Notes: generated by a model from the letters alone, not told the origin. A stretch of DNA of 64,000 bases from Novosphingobium malaysiense (GCF_000802225.1 NZ_JTDI01000005.1:124001-188000); one strand, 5' to 3'. Positions 1-8,815 are shown, numbered from the stretch's first letter. Translations and numbers: made by a program.

Positions 1-2
1 AT

Positions 3-821
3 GCGCCGTTCGCCCTGCTGGGGCACCGCAGCGGCAAAAGGCTCGGCCACGACGGCCTGGTCGACACCATGCTGCACGACGGGCTCGAGGACGCCTACGA
101 GCCCGGCAAGGTCATGGGGGTATTCGCCGACGCGGCAGCGCGGAACCTCGGGTTCGCCCGCGAGGCGCAGGATGCCTATGCCCTGCGCTCGCTGGACCGG
201 GCGCTGGCGGCCATCGAGAGAGGCGCCTTCGCTGGCGAGATCGTGCCCGTTCCGGTGCGCACTCGCGGCGGGGACGTGCTGGTCGAAACCGACGAGCAAC
301 CCGGCAAGGCGCGGCCGGATCGCATTGCCGCGATGAAGCCGGCGTTCACGCCGGATGGGACCGTCACTGCCGCCAATGCATCCTCGATATCCGACGGTGC
401 CGCCGCACTGGTCCTGACGCGGCAGAGCGTGGCGCAGCGTTTGGGCCTGCCGGTGGCGGCGCGTATTCTTGCCTCCTCGGCTCATGCCCATGCACCCGCG
501 GATTTCCCGACTGCGCCGGTCCCGGCGATCGAGAAGCTGCTGCGCAAGACCGGCTGGAGCGTTGCGGACGTGGACCTGTTCGAAGTGAACGAGGCATTTG
601 CCGTCGTGGCCATGATTGCGGCTCGCGAACTCGGCATTCCCGACAATCGCCTCAACGTGAACGGCGGCGCGACGGCCCTCGGCCATCCGATCGGGGCGAG
701 CGGGGCGCGGATCGTGGTCACGCTCATTGCCGCCTTGCAGGCACGCGGGTTGCGGCGGGGCGTGGCATCGCTGTGCATCGGTGGCGGCGAGGCCACCGCT
801 CTTGCTCTCGAGCTTGTCTAG
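3..821 (+). CDS. Thiolase (acetyl-CoA C-acyltransferase), 5' end outside window
   Basis: This is the C-terminal two thirds of a thiolase, which cleaves 3-ketoacyl-CoA with CoA or condenses two acyl-CoAs. The reading frame is open from base 3, so the gene begins upstream and the N-terminal active-site Cys is outside the window. The visible part has the NEAFA motif, the GHPIGASGARI motif with the active-site His, and a C-terminal CIGGGEA motif with the second Cys, all in the right order. It ends 128 bases before an SDR on the same strand and probably belongs to the same catabolic operon. The family is clear; the substrate is unknown. Confidence 0.93.
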   Translation, partial: APFALLGHRSGKRLGHDGLVDTMLHDGLEDAYEPGKVMGVFADAAARNLGFAREAQDAYALRSLDRALAAIERGAFAGEIVPVPVRTRGGDVLVETDEQPGKARPDRIAAMKPAFTPDGTVTAANASSISDGAAALVLTRQSVAQRLGLPVAARILASSAHAHAPADFPTAPVPAIEKLLRKTGWSVADVDLFEVNEAFAVVAMIAARELGIPDNRLNVNGGATALGHPIGASGARIVVTLIAALQARGLRRGVASLCIGGGEATALALELV

Positions 822-949
822 CGCCCGAACGCGTACAGAAATCGGACCACGAAAAGCCAAGCGAGCCGTCAGTCTGGCACAAGCAATCGCCCGGCGGCTG
901 GCTAGGTTTCGCGTCACGCTTTGGCAAGACAGGAAGACCGGGAGGCGGC

Positions 950-1741
950 ATGGCGGGAAGATTGGCGGACAAGATGGCCGTCGTGACCGGTGCGGGACGG
1001 GGGATCGGTGCGCAAATCGCTCGCGCCATGGCCCGGGAAGGCGCGCATGTCATCGCTGTCGACATCGACGAGGAAGGGGCGAATAGCGTTGCCCGCGAAT
1101 GCGGTGGAACCGCCCGCCGCGTGGATGTCGCCCGCGAAGAGGACTGGCAGGCGCTCGCCGAGCTGCTTTCGCGTCAGAATGCCGGCAAGCTCGACATCTT
1201 GGTCAACAATGCCGGCATCGAATGCGTCAAGCCGACGGCCGAATACAGTCTGGACGAATGGCGCTCGCTCATGGCGATCAATGTCGACGGCATCTTTCTC
1301 GGCTGCCGGATCCTGACCGGGGCGCTGGCCTCGGCAGCGCAGGCGCGGGGCGGATCGTCCAGCGTGGTGAACATCTCGTCCATCGCCGGGCTGGTCGCCT
1401 ATCCCAACCAGCTTGCCTACAACACGTCGAAAGGCGCGGTTCGGCATCTCAGCAAGAGCCTCGCGGTCGACTGGCCCGCTGCCGGACATTCGATCCGCTG
1501 CAATTCCATCCATCCCGGCTTCATCCGCACGCCCATGCTCGAGGAGGTCGTCGACGAATGGCTGGAAGCCGGCCTGCTTCCTCGCGACGACCCATGGGGG
1601 GCGGTGAGCGCGATGTGCCCGATCAAAACCCTCGGCATGCCGGAGGATATTGCTCTCGGCGCCGTCTACCTCGCCAGCGACGAGGCGCGCTTTGTAACGG
1701 GGATCGAACTAGTCATCGACGGAGGATACGTCGCCCAATGA
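950..1741 (+). CDS. SDR-family NAD(P)-dependent oxidoreductase
   Basis: A classical short-chain dehydrogenase of 263 residues. The cofactor motif TGAGRGIG is at residues 13-20, followed by NNAG, a catalytic Ser region (NISS) and YNTSK. The C-terminal ending FVTGIELVIDGGY is typical. I chose the ATG at 950 because GGAGG lies just upstream and the Rossmann strand begins at once; the open frame runs further upstream without homology. Its stop overlaps the next start (ATGA), so it is translationally coupled to the E1-alpha gene. Probably a hydroxyacyl-CoA or alcohol dehydrogenase in the same pathway; the substrate is unknown. Confidence 0.93.
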   Translation: MAGRLADKMAVVTGAGRGIGAQIARAMAREGAHVIAVDIDEEGANSVARECGGTARRVDVAREEDWQALAELLSRQNAGKLDILVNNAGIECVKPTAEYSLDEWRSLMAINVDGIFLGCRILTGALASAAQARGGSSSVVNISSIAGLVAYPNQLAYNTSKGAVRHLSKSLAVDWPAAGHSIRCNSIHPGFIRTPMLEEVVDEWLEAGLLPRDDPWGAVSAMCPIKTLGMPEDIALGAVYLASDEARFVTGIELVIDGGYVAQ

Positions 1742-2727
1742 ACGCCAAGAGCAACCAGAACGACCGGTTGTGGATGTATGCCACAATGGTCAAGAGCCGC
1801 CATTTCGAAGCCTGCATCAAGCCGGCTTACTTCGAGGGCAAGACCCCGGTCTTCAACATGGCTAAGGGACCGCTGCCCGGGGAGATGCACCTTTCCGATG
1901 GCCAGGAGCCCTGCGCGGTAGGGGTCTGCGCCCACTTGCGGGCGGACGACACAGTCACCGCCACCCACAGGCCGCACCATGTCGCGATCGCCAAGGGCGT
2001 CGACCTCGATGCCATGACCGCGGAAATCTTCGGCAAAGCCACGGGCCTGTCCGGAGGCCGCGGCGGCCACATGCACCTGTTCGACGCCAAGGTGAACTTC
2101 GCCTGTTCGGGCATCATTGCGCAGGGGCTGGGCCCCGCCGTGGGCGCGGCACTGGCAGCGAAGATGCGCGGCGAGGACAGCGTGGCGATCGCCTACCTGG
2201 GCGATGGTGCTGCCAATCAGGGCGCCTTTCATGAAGCGCTGAACCTTGCCGCCGTCTGGAATGCCCCCGTAGTCTTCGTCATCGAGGACAACGCCTACGG
2301 CATTTCGGTCGCCAAGAAGGATTGCACCGCAGTGGCCCGCAATGCCGACAGGGCTGCAGCCTACGCGATGCCGGGTCATTTCGTCGCCGGCAACGATCCC
2401 GACGCCGTTCATGCGGTGGCCGGTGAGGCCATCGCGCGTGCGCGCCGGGGCGAAGGGCCGAGCCTCATCGAAATCGAGACCTGCCGCCTCGAAGGCCACT
2501 TCATGGGCGATGCCGAGGGCTATCGCCCCCCCGGTGAAGTCGATCGGCTGAAGGCCCTGGATCCCATCCCCCGTTACCGCGAACGCCTGCTGGCCGAAGG
2601 GTTCGACGCCGCCGATCTCGATGCTGCAGAGGCGGAATCGCAGCGGCAGGTCGATGCCGCGTTCACGGCCGCCCGCGCGGCTGCCCTGCCCGACCCATCG
2701 GAGGTCTACGACCATGTCTTCGCCTGA
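1738..2727 (+). CDS. 2-oxoacid dehydrogenase E1 component, alpha subunit
   Basis: Thiamine-diphosphate-dependent dehydrogenase alpha subunit (pyruvate/acetoin dehydrogenase E1-alpha family), 329 residues. The ThDP/Mg motif GDGAANQG is at residues 155-162, with the closing Asn at N185 (VIEDNAYG). GGRGGHMH and the RRH-like region THRPHH are also present. With the beta subunit encoded next it should decarboxylate a 2-oxo substrate and transfer the acyl group to a lipoyl arm. The start overlaps the SDR stop by 4 bases, and the end overlaps the E1-beta start by 14 bases, which marks one tight operon. Pyruvate, acetoin and branched-chain oxoacids are all possible substrates. Confidence 0.92.
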   Translation: MNAKSNQNDRLWMYATMVKSRHFEACIKPAYFEGKTPVFNMAKGPLPGEMHLSDGQEPCAVGVCAHLRADDTVTATHRPHHVAIAKGVDLDAMTAEIFGKATGLSGGRGGHMHLFDAKVNFACSGIIAQGLGPAVGAALAAKMRGEDSVAIAYLGDGAANQGAFHEALNLAAVWNAPVVFVIEDNAYGISVAKKDCTAVARNADRAAAYAMPGHFVAGNDPDAVHAVAGEAIARARRGEGPSLIEIETCRLEGHFMGDAEGYRPPGEVDRLKALDPIPRYRERLLAEGFDAADLDAAEAESQRQVDAAFTAARAAALPDPSEVYDHVFA

Positions 2728-3745
2728 AGCGCCTACGCGCAAACTTACTATTGCCCGCGCCATGTCCGAGGCCATCGGCCAGGAAATGGCTGCCGATTCT
2801 GCGGTGATGGTCATGGGAGAAGACATCGCCAAGCTGGGCGGGGTCTTCGGAACCACCACCGGACTGCTCGAGAAATTCGGCCCCGAGCGCGTGCGCGACA
2901 CGCCTATTTCGGAAACCGGGTTCATCGGCGCCGCCGTGGGGCTGGCCGGAGCGGGATTCAGGCCGGTCGTCGAACTCATGTTCGTGGACTTCTTCGGCGT
3001 ATGCATGGACGCGATCTACAATCTCGCTGCCAAGCAGAGCTATTTCTCCGGCGGTCAGGTCACCTGTCCGATGGTGCTGATGACCTCGGTCGGCGGTGGA
3101 TACGGCGATGCCGGGCAACATAGCCAGTGCCTTTATGCGACGTTCGGTCACCTGCCCGGCATGAAGGTGGTCATGCCCTCCAATGCGCACGATGCGAAGG
3201 GGCTGATGCTTGCGGCTATCCGCGATCCCAACCCGGTGATCTTCATGTTCCACAAGGCCCTGCAGGGCATGGGATGGCTCGGCACCGTCAAGCGCTCGAT
3301 CACCCATGTTCCGGATGGCGACTATACCGTGCCGCTGGATCGGGCGCAGATCGCACGCGAAGGTCGCGATCTCACGATCGTGAGTCTGGGGCTCGGCGTC
3401 CACCATGCGCTGGACGCAGCCGAAACGCTCGCGAAGTCGGGGATCGAGGCCGAGGTGATCGATCTCGTCTCGATCGCCCCGCTGGACCGGGCGACCGTGC
3501 GCCAGTCGGTCGGCCGCACCGGGCGGTTGCTCGTCGTCGACGACGATTACCTGAGCTACGGCGTGGGCGCCGAAGTCATCGCCAGCGTATGCGAGGACGG
3601 CGCCATTTCGCTGAAGGCCACGCCGCGCCGCATCGCCCATCCGGACGTCCCGATCCCATTTTCCCCGGCGATGGAACATCACGTTCTGCCGAGTGCCGGC
3701 AAGGTACTCGAAGCCGCCCAAGCCATGCTGGAGCCTGCCCTATGA
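2714..3745 (+). CDS. 2-oxoacid dehydrogenase E1 component, beta subunit
   Basis: Transketolase-like beta subunit, 343 residues. Recognisable segments are MGEDIAKLGGVFGTT near residue 40, RVRDTPISETGFIGAAVG, and a C-terminal transketolase domain starting around TIVSLG. The ATG at 2714 lies inside the end of E1-alpha; an upstream extension of the frame has no homology. It forms the alpha2-beta2 E1 with the preceding product. Its stop overlaps the lipoyl-protein start by 4 bases (ATGA). No gene for the E2 acyltransferase core or for E3 dihydrolipoyl dehydrogenase follows. Confidence 0.92.
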   Translation: MSSPEAPTRKLTIARAMSEAIGQEMAADSAVMVMGEDIAKLGGVFGTTTGLLEKFGPERVRDTPISETGFIGAAVGLAGAGFRPVVELMFVDFFGVCMDAIYNLAAKQSYFSGGQVTCPMVLMTSVGGGYGDAGQHSQCLYATFGHLPGMKVVMPSNAHDAKGLMLAAIRDPNPVIFMFHKALQGMGWLGTVKRSITHVPDGDYTVPLDRAQIAREGRDLTIVSLGLGVHHALDAAETLAKSGIEAEVIDLVSIAPLDRATVRQSVGRTGRLLVVDDDYLSYGVGAEVIASVCEDGAISLKATPRRIAHPDVPIPFSPAMEHHVLPSAGKVLEAAQAMLEPAL

Positions 3746-3972
3746 CGCCGATTGTTGTCCCCGAAGGCCTGTGGGAGGACGGCGAAGACGCCGTTCTGTC
3801 ATCGTGGCTCTATGGCGAAGGCGATGCCGTTGCCGAGGGCAGCGTGGTCGCCGAAGTGATGGTCGGCAAGACCAGCTACGAAATGACCGCCCCGGCCGCG
3901 GGCAGCCTGCGCATCGCCGTCAGCGAGGAGGCCGAAGTCGCGGGCGGGACCGTGATCGGTCACATAGCCTGA
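3742..3972 (+). CDS. Stand-alone lipoyl-domain protein
   Basis: A 76-residue protein that is a single biotinyl/lipoyl hammerhead domain. The modified lysine should be K43, in VGKTSYEM, where most lipoyl domains have (E/T)DKA. The symmetry-related glycines (GEGDAV, PAAGSL) are present. Canonical E2 proteins carry this domain on the N-terminus of a 400-residue acyltransferase; here the gene stops after the domain, just before a terminator. It is translationally coupled to E1-beta, so it is probably the acyl acceptor of that E1. A lipoate-ligase-like gene about 3.4 kb away could modify it. A biotin carrier role is less likely because no carboxylase is nearby. Confidence 0.88.
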   Translation: MTPIVVPEGLWEDGEDAVLSSWLYGEGDAVAEGSVVAEVMVGKTSYEMTAPAAGSLRIAVSEEAEVAGGTVIGHIA

Positions 3973-4002
3973 GAGTTCCGGCGGCGAGCGCCGACCGATA
4001 CG

Positions 4003-4043
4003 AAAAAAGGGAGCTGCGGGTTGAATCCGCAGCTCCCTTTTTT
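4003..4043. terminator. Bidirectional rho-independent terminator
   Basis: A perfect 17-bp stem (AAAAAAGGGAGCTGCGG, 4003-4019) with a 7-base loop and its complement at 4027-4043. The stem has an A-run on the left and a T-run on the right, so it can end transcription from both sides. It lies between the convergent lipoyl-protein and acyl-CoA synthetase genes. Confidence 0.93.
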
Positions 4044-4069
4044 GCGATGCCCATGTCGAATGGGGCGCG

Positions 4070-5692
4070 TCAGGCCGATTGCAGCTGTCTCAACCGATAG
4101 CGCTGGATCTTGCCCGCAGGCGTGCGCGGCAGCGTCTCCACGAACTCCACCACCCGCGGATAGGCATGCGCCGAGTAGCGCGTCTTGACCCAGGCCTGCA
4201 GTTCGGCGGCAAGATCGTTCGAGGGAGCGCGGTCCTTGTTCAGGACCACGTAGGCGGCGACGATCTCGCCTTTCGACCGGTCCGGTCGGGCGACCACGGC
4301 CGCTTCGGCAACAGCGGGATGATCGACGAGTACGGATTCGATGTCGAAAGGTCCGATGCGATAGCCGGCCATGATGATGACGTCGTCGTCGCGTGAAGCG
4401 AAGAAGAAGTCGCCGTCCTCGTCGCGATAGGCGACATCGCCGGTAATGTACCAGCGACCGTCCGCACTGATCTTGCCCGCTTCCTGGGCCGAGATGCCGG
4501 TATAGCCCGAAAACCAGGCGAGCGGACTGCGCTCCAGATCGAAGGCGAGGCGCCCTTTCTCGTTCGCAGGCAGCGGGCGGTCCTCGTCTTCGGCAAGAAT
4601 TTCCGCCGTCCATCCCGGCATTGGCCGCCCCATCGATCCCGGCTTGAGCGGGCTGCGCAAGTCGGGGTGCTGATGGTTGTTGATCAGCATGGAGGCCTCG
4701 GTCTGACCGTACTGGTCGTGCACGGCCACACCGAGAGCGGCGGGCGCCCACTGATTGACGTCGGGCGTCAATGGCTCTCCGGCGCTGGATGCACAGCGCA
4801 GATTAACGCCGCTTGGCTGCCGTTCACATGCCATGAGGGCGCGATAGATCGTGGGCGCGCCGGCGAAATTGGTAACCTCGAAAGTCTCCAGCAGCGCCAC
4901 GGCCAGTTCCGCCGAGAACCGTGGCTTGAGCAGCAGGGACGGAATCCCCGACAGCATCGGCAGGAGAATGGCGAAGTAGAGGCCGTAGGCCCAGCCGGGA
5001 TCCGCCGCGTTCCAGAACACGTCGTCCTTGCGCAGATCGAGCGCAAAGCGACCATAGACCTCGAAGCATGCCAGCGCGCTCTTGGGCACGACCACGCCCT
5101 TCGCCTTGCCAGTGGTGCCTGAGGTGAAGATGTGGATGATCGGATCGTCCGGGCCGATGGCGGGCGCGGGGATGCCCTCGGGCGGGACATCGCGAAACAG
5201 ATCGGCAAGGGCGATTTCTCCCGTCTCCGCTTCACCCGCCGCGATCATCGTGATGCCCGACGAATGCAGGTCCTCGCCGCCGTCTAGCCTGAGGTTAGAG
5301 CGGTAACGATCATCGAAAACCAGCGCCTTTGCCTTGCTACCGGATACTCGCAGTTCGATGGCGGCATAGGCAAAGGCGGTAAAGAGCGGCACGTGCACGG
5401 CGCCCAGCCGCCAGATGGCGAGGAGCGTGGCGACGTAGTCCTCGCTCTTGTCCATCAGGGTGGCCACGCGGTCGCCGCGCCCTAGGCCGATGCCGACGAG
5501 GCCTGCGGCGAGTTGCCGGGAGCGATCCGCCAGTTCGCCATGGGTCAGCTCCGTGCAGCGCATGTCGGCATCGACGAAACGGAAGGCGACCGCTGCGCGA
5601 TCGTGTGTCTCGCAAAGAACCGATACGAGGGGCTCGTGCCGCGAATGACGTGCGATCAGGTCTTCGACCTGCTGCTCCGGCGTTCTGTTCAT
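4070..5692 (-). CDS. AMP-dependent acyl-CoA synthetase
   Basis: An adenylate-forming acid-CoA ligase of 540 residues. The P-loop-like motif FTSGTTGKAKG, the DQYGQTE motif, the TGDVAYRDEDG hinge region and the C-terminal catalytic Lys region RTPAGKIQRY are all present. It resembles the acetyl/medium-chain acyl-CoA synthetases and would activate a carboxylic acid for the neighbouring thiolase/SDR genes. The ATG at 5692 has GGGGAGAG upstream; the open frame continues about 210 bases further but overlaps the cupin gene. It lies 32 bases behind the cupin gene and is probably co-transcribed with it. Confidence 0.9.
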   Translation of the reverse strand: MNRTPEQQVEDLIARHSRHEPLVSVLCETHDRAAVAFRFVDADMRCTELTHGELADRSRQLAAGLVGIGLGRGDRVATLMDKSEDYVATLLAIWRLGAVHVPLFTAFAYAAIELRVSGSKAKALVFDDRYRSNLRLDGGEDLHSSGITMIAAGEAETGEIALADLFRDVPPEGIPAPAIGPDDPIIHIFTSGTTGKAKGVVVPKSALACFEVYGRFALDLRKDDVFWNAADPGWAYGLYFAILLPMLSGIPSLLLKPRFSAELAVALLETFEVTNFAGAPTIYRALMACERQPSGVNLRCASSAGEPLTPDVNQWAPAALGVAVHDQYGQTEASMLINNHQHPDLRSPLKPGSMGRPMPGWTAEILAEDEDRPLPANEKGRLAFDLERSPLAWFSGYTGISAQEAGKISADGRWYITGDVAYRDEDGDFFFASRDDDVIIMAGYRIGPFDIESVLVDHPAVAEAAVVARPDRSKGEIVAAYVVLNKDRAPSNDLAAELQAWVKTRYSAHAYPRVVEFVETLPRTPAGKIQRYRLRQLQSA

Positions 5693-5724
5693 CTCTCTCC
5701 CCGCCACGTTTTCGTTTTTCGCGA

Positions 5725-6150
5725 TCAGGCCGTGAAGCTCGCCTGCACGGCCCCTTCGGTGATGGACTTGAGAAGGCCGCCGTCCAGGATCATCGGTGTT
5801 TCGTTGCTCGGCGTATCGAAGATGACCGGACCATAGCCGATGAAGAACAACTCCGTATCGACTTCGACGCGGGTGTCCGGATGAAGCGCGTACATCGCCT
5901 CCCAACCGTAATCCCCGGCTTTTGCCTTCTGACCGTCACCATACGTCATTTCGCCCTCGAGCATATAGAACTCGGCGGCACCGTAGTGTTTGTGGGACTT
6001 GAACATGCCACCGGCCTCCAAACGCAGGATGATGACGTACTGCCCCGTGTCGACGTTGTGCCGTAACAGCCGGAAGGTGGCCCCGTTCCCAAGCGAATGC
6101 CAGGGAAGGTCCTTCACCGTCAGCAGAAAATCCTCGGTTCTCATCGACAT
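5725..6150 (-). CDS. Cupin-domain protein (dihydroxyacetophenone dioxygenase-like)
   Basis: A 141-residue single-domain cupin. The metal-binding motif appears as HKHYGAAEFYMLEGEM, with two His and one Glu. The sequence resembles the 2,4'-dihydroxyacetophenone dioxygenase/ChrR-type cupins, which can cleave C-C bonds, but no function is proven. I chose the second Met (6150) because GAGGAG lies 6-7 bases upstream; the first Met (6168) has no ribosome site. It is the first gene of an operon with the acyl-CoA synthetase and is divergent from the AraC regulator, which may control it. Confidence 0.8.
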   Translation of the reverse strand: MSMRTEDFLLTVKDLPWHSLGNGATFRLLRHNVDTGQYVIILRLEAGGMFKSHKHYGAAEFYMLEGEMTYGDGQKAKAGDYGWEAMYALHPDTRVEVDTELFFIGYGPVIFDTPSNETPMILDGGLLKSITEGAVQASFTA

Positions 6151-6436
6151 ATGGGCTCTCCTCGCCATTGGGTCCCCCGATCTGCATTCGGGTTAAAACG
6201 TACTTTCGGCATTCGCGCAGACTTTTGCCGCGAGTGCTGGTAGAGCGTTAGGCAAGGTCCTCGGGCCCGACATGTGCGAGAATGACGGAATTGTCGGATG
6301 GGAGAGAACCGTTTCCGTGTCCGCGCTTCTTCATGGTCTAGAGTGACCGCGTGCATGAAGAGGAATGACCGAACGCGGGATCGCGATTGACAGGACTGCA
6401 ATCCTGCGAAACCCTGCATGGAGGGAGAGGCGAACG

Positions 6437-7399
6437 ATGATCAGACACGGTGAAACGTGGTCGACCACGAATATTCCAAGCAGCCGGCAATTCCATAGCT
6501 TCCAGGAAGTGCTGGACCGGACCCATTTCCACTGGGCCCTGAAGGGCGCGCAGAAGGGGGCCTATACCGCGCATGTGGCGCGCAGGAATATCGACGATTT
6601 CGTGTTCACGCGTGTCGTGGCCGACCCGGTAATGGGGCGCCGCACGCTGGAATCCATTCGCCAGGACAAGGAACCCTATTTCTGCCTGCTCTACTTCGAG
6701 GAAGGTCGAGTGGACTTCCAGCAGGGGGCGAACACGTCACATGTGGGCAAGGATACGGTCTGCCTGTGGGACAGCACCCGCCCCGCATTTTTCGAACAGC
6801 ACGAGCGGTCGTGCCAGGTTTCGATCCTGTTTCCGCATCAGGCGGCCTTGTCCGCAGTGCCGGGAATCGAGGACCTGTGCGGGGCAAGCGTCGATGGATC
6901 GACTGGACTCGGTTCGCTGCTGCTATCACATCTCAAGCGCCTTCACGCGAGCATCGACACCATTGCCGATGAGGATCGTCCGGCAGTCCTGCGCGCGACC
7001 ATGGAGCTTGTCGGTGCGGCTTTCCGTCCCGAATTGCCGATGGCGCGAAATTCCGGCTTTCGCCGTGCTCTCATGGGCCGCATCCAGGACTACATGGCGT
7101 CGAACCTGCACGATCCGGGCCTGAGCGCCTCCAGCATCGCGGCGGCATTCCGCATCAGTCCCAGCTATCTGCATCGCCTGTTCAAGGAGATCGACATGAG
7201 TGTCGGCGAGTGGATCCGCAAGCGCCGCTTGCAGGCTGCCCGTCAGGCCCTGGCGCCATCCGCAGCTACCAAGCTGGCCGTCACCGAGGTGGCCATGCGT
7301 TTCGGCTTTTCCGATGCGAGCCATTTCAGCCACGCGTTCAAGAAAGAATTCGGGATCGCTCCGATCGACTACAGGAACGGCAAGAGCCGCGTGGAGTGA
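6437..7399 (+). CDS. AraC-family transcriptional regulator
   Basis: A 320-residue regulator with an N-terminal AraC-binding-like domain (about residues 20-190) and a C-terminal double helix-turn-helix (about 215-315) containing ISPSYLHRLFKE and FGFSDASHFSHAFKKEFG. The ATG at 6437 has a strong GGAGGGAGAGG upstream; the open frame begins earlier at 6365 with no such site. A 286-bp intergenic region separates it from the divergent cupin-synthetase operon, the most likely target. Its last 31 bases overlap the end of the opposite-strand lipoate-ligase gene. Confidence 0.9.
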   Translation: MIRHGETWSTTNIPSSRQFHSFQEVLDRTHFHWALKGAQKGAYTAHVARRNIDDFVFTRVVADPVMGRRTLESIRQDKEPYFCLLYFEEGRVDFQQGANTSHVGKDTVCLWDSTRPAFFEQHERSCQVSILFPHQAALSAVPGIEDLCGASVDGSTGLGSLLLSHLKRLHASIDTIADEDRPAVLRATMELVGAAFRPELPMARNSGFRRALMGRIQDYMASNLHDPGLSASSIAAAFRISPSYLHRLFKEIDMSVGEWIRKRRLQAARQALAPSAATKLAVTEVAMRFGFSDASHFSHAFKKEFGIAPIDYRNGKSRVE

Positions 7400-8196
7400 T
7401 CCGGCCGGCAATCCCCTAGCTGGCTGTAGGCATCGAAAAGGCTTGCGTGGTCTGCGGCCTGGTATTGAGCCGGAAGGCCAAGCCACCGTTCGAACCTGGA
7501 GATGGCGTCGACATCGGCAGCGCAATTGCCGTACAGGACCAGGCTCGCGTGATAAAGGCAGCCGTGAAAGCCTGATTTGTGGCGGTATAGCGCCGATGTT
7601 CCGGCGACCTTGCGGCATTGCCACCCGATATCGTGGCTGCCTTCGCAATAGGCGTTTGCCAGTCGCCCGACGCTTAACTCGATGCCCATGGGCCGGGCTG
7701 CCTCGACCATGATCTCGCAAAGACGGTCGAAGCCCTGCCGATGATCGGGCAGGGAACGCGAAACATGGATCACGCTGATGTTTATGACACCGGGACGATG
7801 CACCACGGTTGTACCGCCCGACGGTCGCACTGCTACGGGCCAACCGAGGGCCGCCATGGCCGCGGCCGCCTGATCGAATCCGCTGCGTTTTGCCAGTCGG
7901 CGGGAGGTGACGAGCTGGCGCCGGTCGTTCCATACCCTGACCGCCTCGGTTTCCTGGCCGTTCGCGAGCAGCCTCGTCAGCAGTCGTTCCTCGTCGGCGA
8001 CTTTTCCATCACGCAGCTCCAGGTCGAACATCGCATTCGGGCAGACCGAGGCGATACTCGCGAGAAATGTGTCCGAGAACGCACGATGGGGTTGGGGGTC
8101 GATCGCCGCCGGCACTCCGCAGTATCCTCGCATCCGCTTTGACTTGGCCTCGCAGGCGCTGGAGCAAGATTTGCATCCCTCCGCTCCCGAGGTCAT
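7369..8196 (-). CDS. Lipoate-protein ligase-like protein (BPL/LplA family)
   Basis: Up to 275 residues, matching the LplA/BPL catalytic fold. Visible motifs are RPSGGTTVVHRPG (canonical RRxSGGGxVxHD-G) and RKVAGTSAL with the catalytic Lys, followed by a HGCLYHASLVLYGN strand like the usual HGTLLL. It should activate lipoate as lipoyl-AMP and attach it to a lipoyl domain; the stand-alone lipoyl protein nearby is an obvious candidate partner. The start is uncertain: Met at 8196, 8133 or 8031 all lack a strong ribosome site. The family core begins near the last of these, so the Cys-rich first 55 residues may not be translated. It overlaps the convergent AraC gene by 31 bases. Confidence 0.75.
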   Translation of the reverse strand: MTSGAEGCKSCSSACEAKSKRMRGYCGVPAAIDPQPHRAFSDTFLASIASVCPNAMFDLELRDGKVADEERLLTRLLANGQETEAVRVWNDRRQLVTSRRLAKRSGFDQAAAAMAALGWPVAVRPSGGTTVVHRPGVINISVIHVSRSLPDHRQGFDRLCEIMVEAARPMGIELSVGRLANAYCEGSHDIGWQCRKVAGTSALYRHKSGFHGCLYHASLVLYGNCAADVDAISRFERWLGLPAQYQAADHASLFDAYSQLGDCRPDHSTRLLPFL

Positions 8197-8337
8197 GAGC
8201 GATGGTGACGCAACCTTTGCGCCCGCGTGTTTTGGCGGGCAGGGGGCATCATACCTGCCGTTCGGTCCATCACCGAGGGCCCGGGGATCTTGCCATTTCC
8301 CGCGTCGCCGCTTTGCAACGCTGCGAGGGGTGCGGGC

Positions 8338-8733
8338 TCAGCGCTCCAGCTTGACCGGTACGAACTCGCCCATGCCGCAGCCGGCGCCGCGCTGATAGTC
8401 GTTGCCGTACTGGCGCAGGGGATAGATGATGTCCTGCTTGCACAGCTGCGTCAGCGACGTCTCGAAAGTGAAAGTGTCGGCGGATTTCAGACCGTTGCAG
8501 CGGTGTGGAAGAGTGACCCGCCAGACTTTCGTGCCGGCACCGCCGATGAAATCGATGGTCTGATCATCGCGGATGCGCGTGGTTGAATACTGGGTCAGCG
8601 GCAGGCAATCACGGGCCGGGCCGATTGCGACGGCGGCCGGGCTTACCGGTGGCGTTTGGGCGGGCTCCCCTTGGGTACAGGCGGCCAGCCCCAGCGGGGC
8701 AAGGGCCATCGGTATGAGACTTCTGGCATTCAT
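8338..8733 (-). CDS. Small lipoprotein, DUF6491-like
   Basis: A 131-residue exported protein. The N-terminus (MNARSLIPMALAPLGLAAC) is a type II signal peptide with lipobox LAAC; Cys19 would be lipidated. The rest has paired cysteines (RDCLPL, PHRCNGL, TQLCKQD) and resembles DUF6491 proteins of sphingomonads, whose role is unknown. The start at 8733 is supported by GGAGAGGAGAG upstream; the frame extends to 8793 without support. It lies downstream of nth on the same strand but is probably a separate unit. Confidence 0.78.
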   Translation of the reverse strand: MNARSLIPMALAPLGLAACTQGEPAQTPPVSPAAVAIGPARDCLPLTQYSTTRIRDDQTIDFIGGAGTKVWRVTLPHRCNGLKSADTFTFETSLTQLCKQDIIYPLRQYGNDYQRGAGCGMGEFVPVKLER

Positions 8734-8815
8734 GGCTTTCTCTCCTCTCCCTGATTCGACGATTGAGCGCACAAACTGTTCCCGGCCATGCATTCGCGCC
8801 TTGGGAGCGGAGCTG

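Noticed and set aside
1666..3006. 446-residue minus-strand frame opposite the E1 genes
   Set aside because: The plus-strand E1 genes carry clear thiamine motifs; the minus frame has none.
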